Notes: generated by a model from the sequence alone, not told the origin. A stretch of 64,000 nucleotides of DNA from Deinococcus terrestris (GCF_009377345.1 NZ_WBSL01000001.1:428501-492500), one strand, 5' to 3'. Positions 39,214 to 50,727 are shown, counted from the first letter of the stretch. Numbers and translations: made by a program.

Positions 39214-39903
39214 ATGAGACAACTCGGTGCGCTGGCGGCCCTCTCCCTTCTGCTCGCCTCCTGCGGGAGCGGCCCCGAGCGCGTGCCGGACAACGCACCC
39301 CCCGAAACCACGGTCTCGGGCCGCATCCAGACCTGGCAGAGCGGCAGCACAGGAACGGTGACCCTGGCTGGGACAGTGCCCCTGGTGCCGCTGGCGAGTG
39401 CCCCGGTGGATACAACGGGCAAGTTCGCCCTCACGGTGCCCACCGGGGCGCTCGTGGACGCCCAGACCCGCTCCATCCCCGAGACGCTGGAACAGGGCCT
39501 CTCCGACCTGAACTGCACGTCTGACGGGCTGACGGTGGGCGATCCGGCGGCCCGTGGGCTCCTGTTCTTCACCCTGCGGGCCGAGGGGGGCGGGGCGGGG
39601 GCGCGGGAGGTGGTGGCCGCGAGCGTGACCAAGGGACTGATCTCCCGGACCATCGACGCCCGCGCGTGGCTGTACGTGGACCGGGCGACCACCCTGGGGG
39701 GTAAGGTGAATTGCCGCCTCGAGGGCTTTGACGTGCCTGTCACGCTGGACGTGAGCGCTGTCACAGGCTGGAACATGCTGAGTCTCTCCGTGACGGCCGG
39801 GGTGGGCTTCGGCGGCTTCGGCGTGACGGGCAAGGTAAGCCGCACACTGACCGACCTGAACACCTGGCTTACCCTCGACGAAGTGGGGCAGGCCCTGAGG
39901 TAA
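39214..39903 (+). CDS. Putative lipoprotein
   Basis: A 229-residue protein with signal peptide and lipobox LLASC (Cys17). The mature part has a VSGRIQTWQSGSTGTVTLAG region that looks like a carboxypeptidase-regulatory-type beta domain seen in several Deinococcus lipoproteins, then two cysteines (LNCTSD and VNCRLE). Function unknown. A TAGGCT -10 hexamer precedes ATG 39214 by 7 bases. Confidence 0.75.
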   Translation: MRQLGALAALSLLLASCGSGPERVPDNAPPETTVSGRIQTWQSGSTGTVTLAGTVPLVPLASAPVDTTGKFALTVPTGALVDAQTRSIPETLEQGLSDLNCTSDGLTVGDPAARGLLFFTLRAEGGGAGAREVVAASVTKGLISRTIDARAWLYVDRATTLGGKVNCRLEGFDVPVTLDVSAVTGWNMLSLSVTAGVGFGGFGVTGKVSRTLTDLNTWLTLDEVGQALR

Positions 39904-40071
39904 GAACCCCCGCGCCCACGGGTCCGGCGCGGCCAGTCCGCTGGATGCCCGGCGAGCTCCCTCCTCCCGCGCTGCGCCGCTCGCTGCGGAACAGGACGCG
40001 GGCGGCAAGTCTGGGCGCGGCGTGCGGATATGGCAGGGGCGAGCCCGGGGGGACGGTCCTGGTTCATGCTC

Positions 40072-40077
40072 TACCCT
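40072..40077 (+). promoter_or_regulatory. Leaderless -10 element of gluQ
   Basis: TACCCT, 6 bases before ATG 40084; it favours this ATG over the in-frame start at 40030. Confidence 0.6.
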
Positions 40078-40083
40078 CTCCCC

Positions 40084-40993
<910 letters not shown>

Positions 40994-41001
<8 letters not shown>

Positions 41002-41018
41002 ACCGGTTGTCTAAGTTT
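40994..41018. promoter_or_regulatory. AT-rich palindrome upstream of trpB, candidate operator
   Basis: The core TTAGAC-N5-GTCTAA (40998-41014) is perfect, and the arms extend to 10 bp each with one mismatch (40994-41018). It overlaps the gluQ stop and lies about 30-50 bases before the trpB -10 element, where a repressor could act. The symmetry and spacing resemble TetR-family operators. A weak RNA hairpin for gluQ is the alternative. Confidence 0.5.
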
Positions 41019-41045
41019 CCCGAACTGTCGTGGGTCGGAGCGGAC

Positions 41046-41051
41046 TACCCT
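41046..41051 (+). promoter_or_regulatory. Leaderless -10 element of trpBA
   Basis: TACCCT, 7 bases before ATG 41059; no ribosome-binding site in the gap. Confidence 0.6.
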
Positions 41052-41058
41052 GGGCATC

Positions 41059-42336
41059 ATGTCCATGTTTCTCCCGGCCTACCCGCAGCCTGACGCGCGG
41101 GGCCGCTTCGGGCGCTTCGGCGGGCGGTACGTCCCCGAGACGCTGATTCCGGCCCTGGACGAACTGGAGGAGGCCTACCTCGACGCCAAGCGGGACCCCG
41201 AGTTCCTGAACGAGCTGGAGCGGCTGCTGCGCGAGTTCGTGGGCCGCCCCAGTCCGCTGTACCTCGCCCAGCGCCTGACCGAGCACGCGGGCGGCGCGAA
41301 GATTTACCTCAAGCGCGAGGACCTCAACCACACGGGCGCCCACAAGATCAACAACTGCCTCGCGCAGGCCCTCCTCGCCGTGCGGATGGGCAAGCGGCGG
41401 GTCATCGCGGAGACGGGCGCCGGGCAGCACGGGGTCGCCTCCGCCACCGCCGCCGCGCTGCTGGGCCTGGAGTGCATCGTGTATATGGGCGCGGAGGACA
41501 TCCGCCGCCAGGCCCTGAACGTCTTCCGGATGAAGTTGCTGGGCGCCGAGGTCCGCGAGGTCACCTCCGGCACTGCCACCCTCAAGGACGCCACCAACGA
41601 GGCGATCCGCGACTGGGTGACGAACGTGCGCGACACCTTCTACATCCTGGGCAGCGTGGTGGGGCCGCACCCGTACCCGGCGATGGTGCGCGACTTTCAG
41701 GCCGTGATCGGGGAGGAGGTCAAGGTGCAGTTGGAAGCGGTCGAGGGCCGCCCCGCTCCCGACGCCGTCGTCGCCTGCGTGGGCGGCGGGTCCAACGCCA
41801 TCGGCATCTTCGCCCCTTATGCCTATCTGCCGGAAGAGGAGCGCCCCCGCCTGATCGGCACCGAGGCCGCCGGGGAGGGCGTGGAGAGCGGCAAGCACGC
41901 CGCTTCCGTCGCGGGGGGGCGCATCGGCGTGCTGCACGGTTCGATGATGTACCTCCTCAACGACGACGAGGGCCAGATCGTCGCGGCCCACTCGGTCAGC
42001 GCGGGGCTGGATTACCCCGGCATCGGGCCGGAGCACTGCCATTACTCGGAAACCGGGGTGGCCGAATACGTCCCCGTCACCGACGCGCAGGCGCTCGAAG
42101 CCCTGCAACTCCTCACCCGGCTGGAGGGCATCATCCCCGCGCTGGAAAGTGCCCACGCGATCTATCACGCGGTGCAGCTTGCCCCCGAGCTGGGACCGGA
42201 CGGGATCATCGTGGTCAACCTCTCCGGGCGCGGCGACAAGGACGTGGCCGAGGTGATGCGCCTGCTGGAACAGGAGCGGGACGCGGGCCTGCTGGACAGG
42301 GACCCCGAGCAACTCATCGCGGAGGTGCTGGCATGA
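41059..42336 (+). CDS. trpB: Tryptophan synthase beta chain
   Basis: A 425-residue PLP enzyme joining indole and serine to make tryptophan. The Schiff-base lysine is Lys96 in [33 protein letters not shown], and the phosphate-binding GGGSNA are present. TrpB1 type, of normal length. The stop overlaps the trpA start (ATGA). No other trp genes are in the window. Confidence 0.97.
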   Translation: MSMFLPAYPQPDARGRFGRFGGRYVPETLIPALDELEEAYLDAKRDPEFLNELERLLREFVGRPSPLYLAQRLTEHAGGAKIYLKREDLNHTGAHKINNCLAQALLAVRMGKRRVIAETGAGQHGVASATAAALLGLECIVYMGAEDIRRQALNVFRMKLLGAEVREVTSGTATLKDATNEAIRDWVTNVRDTFYILGSVVGPHPYPAMVRDFQAVIGEEVKVQLEAVEGRPAPDAVVACVGGGSNAIGIFAPYAYLPEEERPRLIGTEAAGEGVESGKHAASVAGGRIGVLHGSMMYLLNDDEGQIVAAHSVSAGLDYPGIGPEHCHYSETGVAEYVPVTDAQALEALQLLTRLEGIIPALESAHAIYHAVQLAPELGPDGIIVVNLSGRGDKDVAEVMRLLEQERDAGLLDRDPEQLIAEVLA

Positions 42337-43133
42337 CCGCCACGTTGACGAGGGGCGCCGAGCGCCTCCACGCCGCCTTTGCTGGCGCGAAGGCCGAGAA
42401 CCGCGCCGCCTTTATCCCCTTCATGACGGGCGGATTTCCCAGCGCCGCCGGGTTCCCGGCGGTGGCCGACGCGCTGCTCGCGCACGCGGACATCCTCGAA
42501 GTCGGAATTCCCTACTCCGATCCCCTGGGGGACGGCCCCACCATCCAGCGGGCCTCCGAGCAGGCGCTCGCGGGCGGCACGAGCACCCGGCGCACGCTGG
42601 CGCTCATCCGTGACCTGCGGGCGCGGCACGGCACGCCCATCGTCGTGATGACCTACGTGAACCCCATCTACGCGGTCGGCCCGCGCGAGTTCATGCGGCT
42701 CGCGCAGGAGGCGGGGGTGGACGGCCTGATTCTCCCCGACCTCCCGCCCGATCAGGACCTCGAAATCGCGGACCTCGCTGCCGAGCACGGGCTGGCGGTC
42801 ACTTTCCTGATTGCGCCGACGAGCACGCCCGAGCGGGTGAAGCTGGTGGCGGAGGCGTGCACGGGCTTCCTGTACGCGGTGTCCGTTACCGGGGTCACCG
42901 GGACGCGGGAGGGGTCGGCGCTGTCTGAGGTGCCCGCAATGCTGGTCCTGGCCCGGCAGCACGCACGGGTGCCCGTCGCGGTGGGCTTCGGCGTCAAGGA
43001 CGCGGCGACCGCCCGGCAGGTCGCCTCAGTCGCGGACGGGGTGGTGGTGGGCAGCGCTTTCATCCATGCGGTGCGGGACGGGCAGGACGTGGGGGCGCTC
43101 GCGGCCGAGATCGCGGCGGGGTGCGGGCGGTAG
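42333..43133 (+). CDS. trpA: Tryptophan synthase alpha chain
   Basis: A 266-residue TIM-barrel subunit that releases indole from indole-3-glycerol phosphate and channels it to TrpB. Catalytic Glu56 and Asp67 ([17 protein letters not shown]), loop GLILPDLP, and phosphate-site segment VGFGVKD are present. ATG 42333 lies in a 4-base overlap with trpB. A strong terminator follows 17 bases after the stop. Confidence 0.97.
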   Translation: MTATLTRGAERLHAAFAGAKAENRAAFIPFMTGGFPSAAGFPAVADALLAHADILEVGIPYSDPLGDGPTIQRASEQALAGGTSTRRTLALIRDLRARHGTPIVVMTYVNPIYAVGPREFMRLAQEAGVDGLILPDLPPDQDLEIADLAAEHGLAVTFLIAPTSTPERVKLVAEACTGFLYAVSVTGVTGTREGSALSEVPAMLVLARQHARVPVAVGFGVKDAATARQVASVADGVVVGSAFIHAVRDGQDVGALAAEIAAGCGR

Positions 43134-43150
43134 TCCCGATATTCCTGGCT

Positions 43151-43189
43151 GCGCCCCCCCGGCACCGTGCCAGGGGGGGCGCACTTTTT
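43151..43189 (+). terminator. Intrinsic terminator of trpBA
   Basis: A 10-bp stem GCGCCCCCCC / GGGGGGGCGC with an inner GGCA/TGCC stem, followed by ACTTTTT. The palindrome is close enough to the trpA stop (17 bases) to be its terminator. Confidence 0.85.
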
Positions 43190-43235
43190 GCCGCCCATGT
43201 CGGTTTTTTGTCAGACAGCAGCGAGAGGGGGTCGT

Positions 43236-43241
43236 TACCCT
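43236..43241 (+). promoter_or_regulatory. Leaderless -10 element of the diguanylate cyclase
   Basis: TACCCT, 7 bases before ATG 43249. Confidence 0.55.
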
Positions 43242-43248
43242 GGGGACG

Positions 43249-45069
43249 ATGCGTCTGGCCCCCCTCCTCCTTCTGCCCCAGCTTCCGGTGTGGATCTTGC
43301 TGGCGGTGGCGGGCGTGCAGCTCTCGGCGGCGGTGGATGCCCGCACGCAGGCCACGGCGGAAGCGGCACACTCGCGCGAGCAACTGTCCCGGATGGAGGC
43401 GGCGCTGCGGCTGACGCTCGACCTCGAAACGGGGGTGCGCGGGTACGTGATCACCGGGCAATCCGCGTTCCTGACCCCCTACCGGGAGGCGACCGCTGTC
43501 CTGCCGGGGGTGCTGGCGACCCTGCGCGAGGGGACCGCCGCGCAGCCCACCCCCGACCGCCCGGCGCAGCTCGCCCGCCTCAGCCGCATCGAGACGTTGC
43601 TGGAACGTTGGCAGGCCAGGGTGGGCCGCCCCGAGATCGCGGTACGCGGGCGCTCGGCGCAGGAAGCGGCCGCACTCGTGGCGCGGGGCACGGGCAAGCG
43701 CCTGATTGACGCGGTGCGGGCCGAGGCCGCCGCGTTTACCCGCACCGAGGGCACCCGGCTGCGCGAACAGGAGGCGGCGGCGCTGGCCCGATTGCAGGAC
43801 CTGCGGCGCACCCTGCTGGAATACGGGACCGCGGTGATCGCCCTGTCGGTCCTCAGCGGGCTGCTCGCATCGGCGCTGATCTCGCGCAGCTACCGCCGGG
43901 TCAGCCTCGCGGCCGAGCGCCTCGCGCGGGGCGAGGGCGGCGTGCGCCTCTCCGACCGGGGACCGCAGGAAGTCCGCTCGCTCTCGGCGGCCTTCAACCG
44001 CATGAGTGAACAGCTCGGAGCCGCGCAGCAGGAGGCGCAGGGCCGCGCCGCTGACCTCGCTGCCCAGAACGCGCGGATGGGGGCGCTGGGCGACCTCAGC
44101 GACTGGCTGCAAGCGGCGCGGGGCCTGGAGGAAGGCGGGCAGATCCTGGCCCGCGCCCTGCCCACGCTGCTGCCCGGCACGCGCGGCTCGCTCGCCACCC
44201 ACAACGCCTCGCGCAACCTGCTCGTGCCGCTGCTGACCTGGGGGGAGGAGGTGGCCTCCGGCGGCGCCCCCGACGGCTGCTGGGCGCTGCGCCGGGGCGA
44301 GACCCGCTGGCCGCAGGACTCGGGGTTCGCGCCCGCGTGTCTGGCCGGGCCAGGGGGCGGCGGGTACGTCTGCGTCCCCCTCTTCTCGCACGGGGAGACG
44401 CTGGGCATCCTGCGGGTGCGTCCCGAGGCCGACGGGCATCCCCTCCCCGCCGACCTGCGGGAGACGCTGCCCGCCGTGGCGCGGCAGGTGGCCCTCGCCC
44501 TCGCCGGATTGCGACTTCAGGAGCGGCTGCACCAGCAGGCCATCCGTGATCCCCTCACCGGGCTGTTCAACCGCCGTCACCTCGAAGACGCACTCGCCTC
44601 GGCTGGGGCACACGCCGCCGCCACGGATGAGCCGCTCTCGCTGATCGCCCTGGACGTGGACCATTTCAAGCGCTTCAACGACACCTTCGGGCACGAGGCG
44701 GGAGACGCCGTGCTCGTGCGGGTCGGGGCCGCCCTGCGCGACCTCGCCCCCCCCAGCGCGGTGCCCGCCCGGCCCGGCGGGGAGGAGTTCACCCTGCTGC
44801 TGCCGGGGCTGGACACGGGGGCGGCAGCGGCCCTCGCCGAGCGCCTGCGCGAGACGGTCGCGGGCTGGAGTCTCAGCCACGCGGGGATGGCGCTGGGGCA
44901 AGTCACCGTATCGCTGGGGGTGGCGTCCCTGAGGGTCCACGCGCCTGCCCCGGAGGGCTTGCCCCGCGCGGCGGACGAGGCCCTCTACGCCGCGAAGGCC
45001 GGGGGGCGCAACCGGGTCATGGTGGCCCGTGGGCTGGAGGTCAGCCCGCTCGGGGTATTCGCGCACTGA
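43249..45069 (+). CDS. Diguanylate cyclase with CHASE3, HAMP and GAF-like regions
   Basis: A 606-residue membrane sensor. An N-terminal helix (about 5-25) leads to an extracytoplasmic CHASE3 domain with the ETGVRGYVITGQSAFL signature, a second helix (about 185-207), a HAMP region, a coiled coil, a GAF-like region (about 280-420) and a GGDEF domain (DPLTGLFNRRHLED, DVDHFKRFNDTFGH, GGEEF at 510-514). It should make cyclic di-GMP. I see no RxxD inhibitory site before GGEEF, so product inhibition may be absent. Frame open upstream to 43066, but ATG 43249 follows a -10 element. Confidence 0.92.
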   Translation: MRLAPLLLLPQLPVWILLAVAGVQLSAAVDARTQATAEAAHSREQLSRMEAALRLTLDLETGVRGYVITGQSAFLTPYREATAVLPGVLATLREGTAAQPTPDRPAQLARLSRIETLLERWQARVGRPEIAVRGRSAQEAAALVARGTGKRLIDAVRAEAAAFTRTEGTRLREQEAAALARLQDLRRTLLEYGTAVIALSVLSGLLASALISRSYRRVSLAAERLARGEGGVRLSDRGPQEVRSLSAAFNRMSEQLGAAQQEAQGRAADLAAQNARMGALGDLSDWLQAARGLEEGGQILARALPTLLPGTRGSLATHNASRNLLVPLLTWGEEVASGGAPDGCWALRRGETRWPQDSGFAPACLAGPGGGGYVCVPLFSHGETLGILRVRPEADGHPLPADLRETLPAVARQVALALAGLRLQERLHQQAIRDPLTGLFNRRHLEDALASAGAHAAATDEPLSLIALDVDHFKRFNDTFGHEAGDAVLVRVGAALRDLAPPSAVPARPGGEEFTLLLPGLDTGAAAALAERLRETVAGWSLSHAGMALGQVTVSLGVASLRVHAPAPEGLPRAADEALYAAKAGGRNRVMVARGLEVSPLGVFAH

Positions 45070-45240
45070 AGGCGACTTGTACGGTTGCCGTCCAATCCGT
45101 GCCCAAGCTGGGAGAGCGCTGACAGGGAAACTCCTCTCCCGGAAACGGTCGTGTTGCTGCCGGCTCTGCTGGGCCGCCTCGCAAGTCTGCTCGGGTTGCA
45201 CAGAGGTGTTCCTGCTGGGCCGGAATCCGTAATACGGGCC
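45070..45240. other. Gene-free interval
   Basis: About 170 bases between convergent genes. No coding frame is convincing. The stretch near 45216-45240 contains CCGGAATCCGT, whose complement is found in the gene-free region near 34087-34097, with another AATCCGT at about 45092. It may hold a degraded small repeat. Confidence 0.4.
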
Positions 45241-45274
45241 AAAAAGCCTGCCCCAGAGGCGACCCAAGGCAGGC
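45241..45274 (-). terminator. Intrinsic terminator of the DUF892 gene
   Basis: On the minus strand a GCCTGCC / GGCAGGC 7-bp stem around a 15-base loop is followed by TTTTT. It starts 16 bases after the stop codon at 45290. Confidence 0.75.
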
Positions 45275-45289
45275 CGCAGGGACAGAGGG

Positions 45290-45799
45290 TCATCCCAGCG
45301 CCTGCATGTTGATCGAGCGTGCCAGCCCTGTCAGTTTCAGGTCGGTCGCCTTTTCCTCGTCCTCGGTGGTCTGGAGGAGCGCGGCGTCCTGGGTGCGGCC
45401 CAGCAGCTCGGCGTAGGTCCGCAGGGTGCCGTAGGCGGCGATCTCGTAGTGCTCGGCCCGCTGGGCGGCGGCGATCAGTCCCGCGTCGCGCACGGCGGGG
45501 TCGGCCTTTTTCTCCACCATTTCCCGCGCCTCCGCGACGAGGCCCTGCATGGCCTTGCAGGTCACGCCGCCGGGCTGCGCTCCCAGGCCCCCCAGAATCT
45601 GCTCCAGTCGCCCGATCTGCTCGCGGGTCTGTCCGGCGTGCAGCTCGAAGCCCTCTTTCAGCTCCGGCGTACCCGCCGCCTGCGCCATCTCGTCCAGCGC
45701 TTCCAGAAGCTGATGCTCGGCCGAGTACACGTCCTGAAGCTGCTCGGTGTAGAGGTCTTGCAGGTCGGTCATCTTCATGCTCAGGCTCTGTCCGGTCAT
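45290..45799 (-). CDS. Ferritin-like DUF892 (YciE/YciF) protein
   Basis: A 169-residue four-helix-bundle protein. LQDLYTEQLQDVYSAEHQLLEAL, HAGQTREQIGRLEQIL, AAAQRAEHYEIAAYGTLRTYAELLG and LLQTTEDEEKATDLKLT are the family's metal-site helices (Glu and His in E-x-x-H and H-x-x-E). Such proteins are associated with stress responses. ATG 45799 is used; ATG 45778 (MKMTDL) would remove 7 residues and is just as plausible. Confidence 0.92.
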   Translation of the reverse strand: MTGQSLSMKMTDLQDLYTEQLQDVYSAEHQLLEALDEMAQAAGTPELKEGFELHAGQTREQIGRLEQILGGLGAQPGGVTCKAMQGLVAEAREMVEKKADPAVRDAGLIAAAQRAEHYEIAAYGTLRTYAELLGRTQDAALLQTTEDEEKATDLKLTGLARSINMQALG

Positions 45800-45855
45800 G
45801 GGGCCATCTTCGCCCCGGCCCCGGCGAGGGGTGTGGGCCGGGCGTGAAGTCCCGC

Positions 45856-45861
45856 TACACT
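45856..45861 (+). promoter_or_regulatory. Leaderless -10 element of the metallo-hydrolase
   Basis: TACACT, 7 bases before ATG 45869. Confidence 0.6.
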
Positions 45862-45868
45862 CCCCCTC

Positions 45869-46717
45869 ATGTCTTGGATCAAGCACCTCCAGGTCGGCGA
45901 GGCCGACGTGTATTCCCTCACCGACGGGCAGTTCCGTCTCGACGGCGGCGCGATGTTCGGCAGCGTGCCCAGGGTGCTGTGGGAGCGCGTCTCGCCTGCC
46001 GACGAGCTGAACCGCATCCGGCTGCGGATCAATCCGCTGCTGATCCGCCTCGGCGGCGAGAACATCCTCGTGGAGACGGGCTTCTGGGACCAGGGCGGCG
46101 AGAAGTTCGAGGCGATGTACGGCCTCGACCGCGACGAGACGGTCTTCCGGGGCCTCTCGGAAGTCGGCCTGACCCCGGATGACATCGGCCTCGTGATCAA
46201 CACCCACCTCCACTTCGACCATGCCGGGCGCAACGTGACCCCGGCGGGCGAGCCGACCTTCCCGAACGCCCGCTACGTGGTGCAGCGGCAGGAACTCCAC
46301 GACGCGACCCACACCCACGAACGCAGCCGCGCGAGCTACGTGGCCGAGTACATCGAGCCGCTGCGGGATGCCGGGCTGTACGAGGCCGTCGACGGCGAGC
46401 ACGAGCTGCGGCCCGGCCTGGGCGTGCTGCCGCTGCCGGGGCACAACCTCGGGCAGCAGGGGGTGGTGCTGCGTTCGGGCGGGGAGACGCTGGTGTACAC
46501 GGCGGACCTCGTGCCTACGCTGGCGCATGTGCCGCTGCCCTACATCATGGGCTATGACCTCTACCCGGTGACCACGCTGGAGACGCGCAAGAGGTATTAC
46601 GGCGAGTGGTTCGAGTCCGGAGCGATTCTCTGCACCCCGCATGACCCCGGCGTGGCCTTCGCCCGGCTGGAGGAGGGGAAGAAGGGGGGCTTCGTGGGGG
46701 TAGCTCTGAACGGGTAA
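45869..46717 (+). CDS. MBL-fold metallo-hydrolase
   Basis: A 282-residue metallo-beta-lactamase-fold enzyme. The dinuclear metal site motif is HLHFDH (His113, His115, Asp117, His118), with downstream His in PLPGHNLGQQG and Asp in VYTADLVP. The substrate is not evident; related enzymes are lactonases and thiolesterases. TACACT lies 7 bases before the ATG. It is followed by a hairpin at 46719-46739. Confidence 0.92.
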   Translation: MSWIKHLQVGEADVYSLTDGQFRLDGGAMFGSVPRVLWERVSPADELNRIRLRINPLLIRLGGENILVETGFWDQGGEKFEAMYGLDRDETVFRGLSEVGLTPDDIGLVINTHLHFDHAGRNVTPAGEPTFPNARYVVQRQELHDATHTHERSRASYVAEYIEPLRDAGLYEAVDGEHELRPGLGVLPLPGHNLGQQGVVLRSGGETLVYTADLVPTLAHVPLPYIMGYDLYPVTTLETRKRYYGEWFESGAILCTPHDPGVAFARLEEGKKGGFVGVALNG

Positions 46718-46718
46718 A

Positions 46719-46739
46719 CCCCCTCCGGGCTGGAGGGGG
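46719..46739. terminator. Hairpin between convergent genes
   Basis: CCCCCTCC / GGAGGGGG 8-bp stem with loop GGGCT, directly after the metallo-hydrolase stop. There is no T run, so termination activity is uncertain. Confidence 0.45.
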
Positions 46740-46757
46740 CAGGGAGGGGTGAGGGGG

Positions 46758-49190
46758 TCAGCGCAGGATGGAGAGGAAGCTCTGCCGGTTGCCGTCCACG
46801 TAGTCGGCAGTCAGAAAGGCGAGGCCGCCGCCGTTCAGGGGCACGCCCGCCGGAACCTCCCCGAGCTGCACGCGGGTGGCCGTGCCGGTGCGGGCGTCGA
46901 TGCGGAAGATGCTGGTGTAGTCGGCACCCCACAGCACGTCGGGGTTCTGGCGGTCGAAGCCGAACAGCCGCTCGACCCGCAGGTCGTTGAAGGTGGTGAC
47001 GCTGCCGTCGGCGTTCAGGCGCTTGACCGAGCCGTACTGGGTCAGCCACACGCTTCCCGCGTCACTGACCGCCACGCTGCCGCCCTGCTCGGACACGTCG
47101 GCCCCCAGCGGCCTCACGGTGCCCGCCTGGGTGTCGATCCGCAGTGCGGCGGTGGAGTAGGCGGGCAGGTAGACCAGGGTCTTGCCGTCGCCGCTCGCCA
47201 CGAGGCGGCCCTGCTGACCGTAGTTAGCCTTGTCGTCCACCACGACGACCTCGCCCGCCCCGGTCCCGGTGCCGGGCGTCCAGCGGACCAGCGCGGTGCG
47301 GGTGCCGCCGGTGGGCTCGGAAACGCGCTGCACGAACCACACCCGGCCCTGGGCGTCGGCCACGCCACCAAAAAGCCCGGTCGGCCGGGGCAGCAGGGTG
47401 ACCTCGCCCGCCGCTGTGATGCGGGCCACCCGCTCGTCCGTACCTGCGGCCAGCACGTCCCCGCCGGGCAGCGCGGTCAGGCTCCCGACCCCAAAGGGCA
47501 CCGTCGCCCTGGCCCCGGCCTGAAGGCCCACGTAGCGGGTCAGGTCGGTCACGTAGGCCGAGGTCGCGGAGTCGAAGCGGCCCCCGCTCACCAGCCAGAC
47601 GCCGTCGCCCGAGGGGACGAGCTGGCTCGCCGAGCCGACGGCCACGCGGGCCGGGCGCACCGTGAGCTGCACGGTGTTCGGTCCCTGGGGGGGGCCGCCC
47701 TGCGGCGAGGACACCCGCACGGTGGCCGTCGCAGGGGCAGCGTCCGCAGCGACCGTCAGCGGGATGGTCACGGTGGTGGTCGTTCCCGGCGTGACCTGCA
47801 CGGTCACGGGCTGAGCGCTCACGCCCGCGGGGAGGTCGCTGACCGTCACGGTAGTGGAGCCGCTGAAGCCTTCCACGCTGGCGAGGTTCACCTTCAGCCC
47901 GGCGGTGGTGCCGGGGTACACGTACAGCCCACCCATGTGCTCGCTCGCCACGGTTACGCTCACGCTGGGAGCGATGACCCGCAGGCTGGGCAGGGTGCCG
48001 CCGCCGACCTCGCGCCCGCCCTGCTTGACGACGACGTTGAACACGCCGCTGTACGCCGGGGCGTTCGCGGCCGCCGTGAAGGTCAGGCGGGTAACCACCG
48101 CCTGCGCGGCGAGGCGGGCCACAGCCGCGCGGCTCTGGGTGCCCTGGGCACCGAGGGGGGACAGGTTGAGGGTCGACGGGGTGACCGTTACCCCGGGAAC
48201 GTTGGTTTCCAGGGTGACGGTGCCGCTGATGCCCCCCATCTGCTCCAGCACCGCCTCACGGGTCACGGACGCTCCGGCCCGGAGGCTGATCTCGGAGAGG
48301 TCGTCGAAGTAGATATTCAGCCGCTCGTCGGCCCGGTTGAAGGCCAGGGTGACGCGGGCGCCGGGGGCCACGTTGCGGACGCGCAGGGTCTGCTGCTGGG
48401 GGCCGACCGGCTTGACTTCAATCGCGTTCCATCCCGCCCTCAGGGTGAGGTCGAGGTCGAGCTCAACGGACCCGCAGTCGGCGGTGCCCCTGAAGGTGGC
48501 CGCCTGCGCCGCGTAGATCCGCTGAACCGGGCGGCCGTCGGTCGTCTCCTCGCTGACCGTGCCCAGGAAGTCCCCGGAGCGGCTAAACACGCCGAGTTCG
48601 GGAAACTCGACCCCGACGTCGGCCACGCTGCGGCTGCCGGTGAACACGCACTCTCCCAGCAGGGGAGCGACTTCCGGCGGCCTGGGAAGCGCTCCGTTGA
48701 CCGCGCCCGCCGCCGTCACGGTGGCCGGGGTCAGGTCCAGCACGGTATCGCTCTCGGAGAAGTAGGCCGCCACCTCACCCGCCCCGAGGGTCCAACCGCT
48801 CAGGGTGCCCTGAAGACGGGCCGGGTCCAGCGCCATGCCAGGCTGAGCAGCGGCGCGGTAGGTCAGCGTGACGGTCTCGTTGCCGTCCAGCGTGACCGTC
48901 TGTGCCGCCGGGGTTACATAGCCGTTCGCCGCCCCGCCCTCCACCCGGAAGACTTCGCCCGCCTTCAGGGTCAGCGTCTTGCTGCCCGCCACCGGGCCGC
49001 TGAAGGCTTCGGCTTTGGTGGTGTCGTTGAGGACGGTCACGGGGGCTTGCGGCACGCCCTCGACCTTGAGGGTGAGGGTATAGGTGGTGGGGGAGGGGTC
49101 CGGCCGCTCCTTACCGGGGCCGGGGCAGGCGGTCAGGAGCACGGTCAGGCCCAGGAGGGCCGAGGTGAGGGGAAGGGTCTTCATAAACAC
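46758..49190 (-). CDS. Large lipoprotein with C-terminal beta-propeller region
   Basis: An 810-residue protein with a lipoprotein signal peptide and lipobox LLTAC. The N-terminal half contains Ig-like/PEGA-like beta domains with repeated TYTLTLKVEG and VTPAAQTVTLDGNETVTLTY-type strands. The C-terminal third (about 540-810) is a repeated V-W-x-G / I-x-R-I-D-A-R-T-G-type pattern as in NHL or Vgb-like propellers. GTG 49190 is chosen because TAGAAT at 49196-49201 lies 5 bases before it; ATG 49184 would also give the signal peptide. Function unknown. Confidence 0.82.
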   Translation of the reverse strand: MFMKTLPLTSALLGLTVLLTACPGPGKERPDPSPTTYTLTLKVEGVPQAPVTVLNDTTKAEAFSGPVAGSKTLTLKAGEVFRVEGGAANGYVTPAAQTVTLDGNETVTLTYRAAAQPGMALDPARLQGTLSGWTLGAGEVAAYFSESDTVLDLTPATVTAAGAVNGALPRPPEVAPLLGECVFTGSRSVADVGVEFPELGVFSRSGDFLGTVSEETTDGRPVQRIYAAQAATFRGTADCGSVELDLDLTLRAGWNAIEVKPVGPQQQTLRVRNVAPGARVTLAFNRADERLNIYFDDLSEISLRAGASVTREAVLEQMGGISGTVTLETNVPGVTVTPSTLNLSPLGAQGTQSRAAVARLAAQAVVTRLTFTAAANAPAYSGVFNVVVKQGGREVGGGTLPSLRVIAPSVSVTVASEHMGGLYVYPGTTAGLKVNLASVEGFSGSTTVTVSDLPAGVSAQPVTVQVTPGTTTTVTIPLTVAADAAPATATVRVSSPQGGPPQGPNTVQLTVRPARVAVGSASQLVPSGDGVWLVSGGRFDSATSAYVTDLTRYVGLQAGARATVPFGVGSLTALPGGDVLAAGTDERVARITAAGEVTLLPRPTGLFGGVADAQGRVWFVQRVSEPTGGTRTALVRWTPGTGTGAGEVVVVDDKANYGQQGRLVASGDGKTLVYLPAYSTAALRIDTQAGTVRPLGADVSEQGGSVAVSDAGSVWLTQYGSVKRLNADGSVTTFNDLRVERLFGFDRQNPDVLWGADYTSIFRIDARTGTATRVQLGEVPAGVPLNGGGLAFLTADYVDGNRQSFLSILR

Positions 49191-49195
49191 TCAGG

Positions 49196-49201
49196 ATTCT
49201 A
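49196..49201 (-). promoter_or_regulatory. Leaderless -10 element of the large lipoprotein
   Basis: TAGAAT on the minus strand, 5 bases before GTG 49190 and 11 before ATG 49184. The spacing favours the GTG. Confidence 0.55.
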
Positions 49202-49299
49202 AGGAAGAGGGGCCGTCTCTGCCTGACGTTTTGCTGACGCCCCCCAGGTTCATGAAGCCCCCCGCCCCCTCTGGCCCGGCATGTGCTTCCCTGTTTCCC

Positions 49300-50559
<1,260 letters not shown>

Positions 50560-50581
50560 CCCCTCCTTCCCGTTGGCCGCG

Positions 50582-50716
50582 TCACATCTTCGGTGGGCGC
50601 GGCTTTCCGCTGTCCCAGGCGTGGCGGATGACCCGCACGACCAACCACAGGCCGCCCAGCAGCACGCCGAGCAGCACCAGCAGGACCAGCAGTTCCAGGG
50701 GGCCGAAGTTGGGCAT
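50582..50716 (-). CDS. TatA-like 44-residue membrane microprotein
   Basis: A 44-residue protein: MPNFGPLELL, a hydrophobic helix (VLLVLLGVLLGGLWLVVRVI) and a short polar tail (RHAWDSGKPRPPKM). The start FGPLELL resembles TatA family proteins, but it lacks their amphipathic helix, so I do not call it a Tat component. TACGCT at 50722-50727 lies 5 bases before the ATG, in the usual leaderless arrangement. That supports it as a real gene. Confidence 0.7.
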   Translation of the reverse strand: MPNFGPLELLVLLVLLGVLLGGLWLVVRVIRHAWDSGKPRPPKM

Positions 50717-50721
50717 AGGCC

Positions 50722-50727
50722 AGCGTA
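50722..50727 (-). promoter_or_regulatory. Leaderless -10 element of the 44-residue microprotein
   Basis: TACGCT on the minus strand, 5 bases before ATG 50716. Confidence 0.55.
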
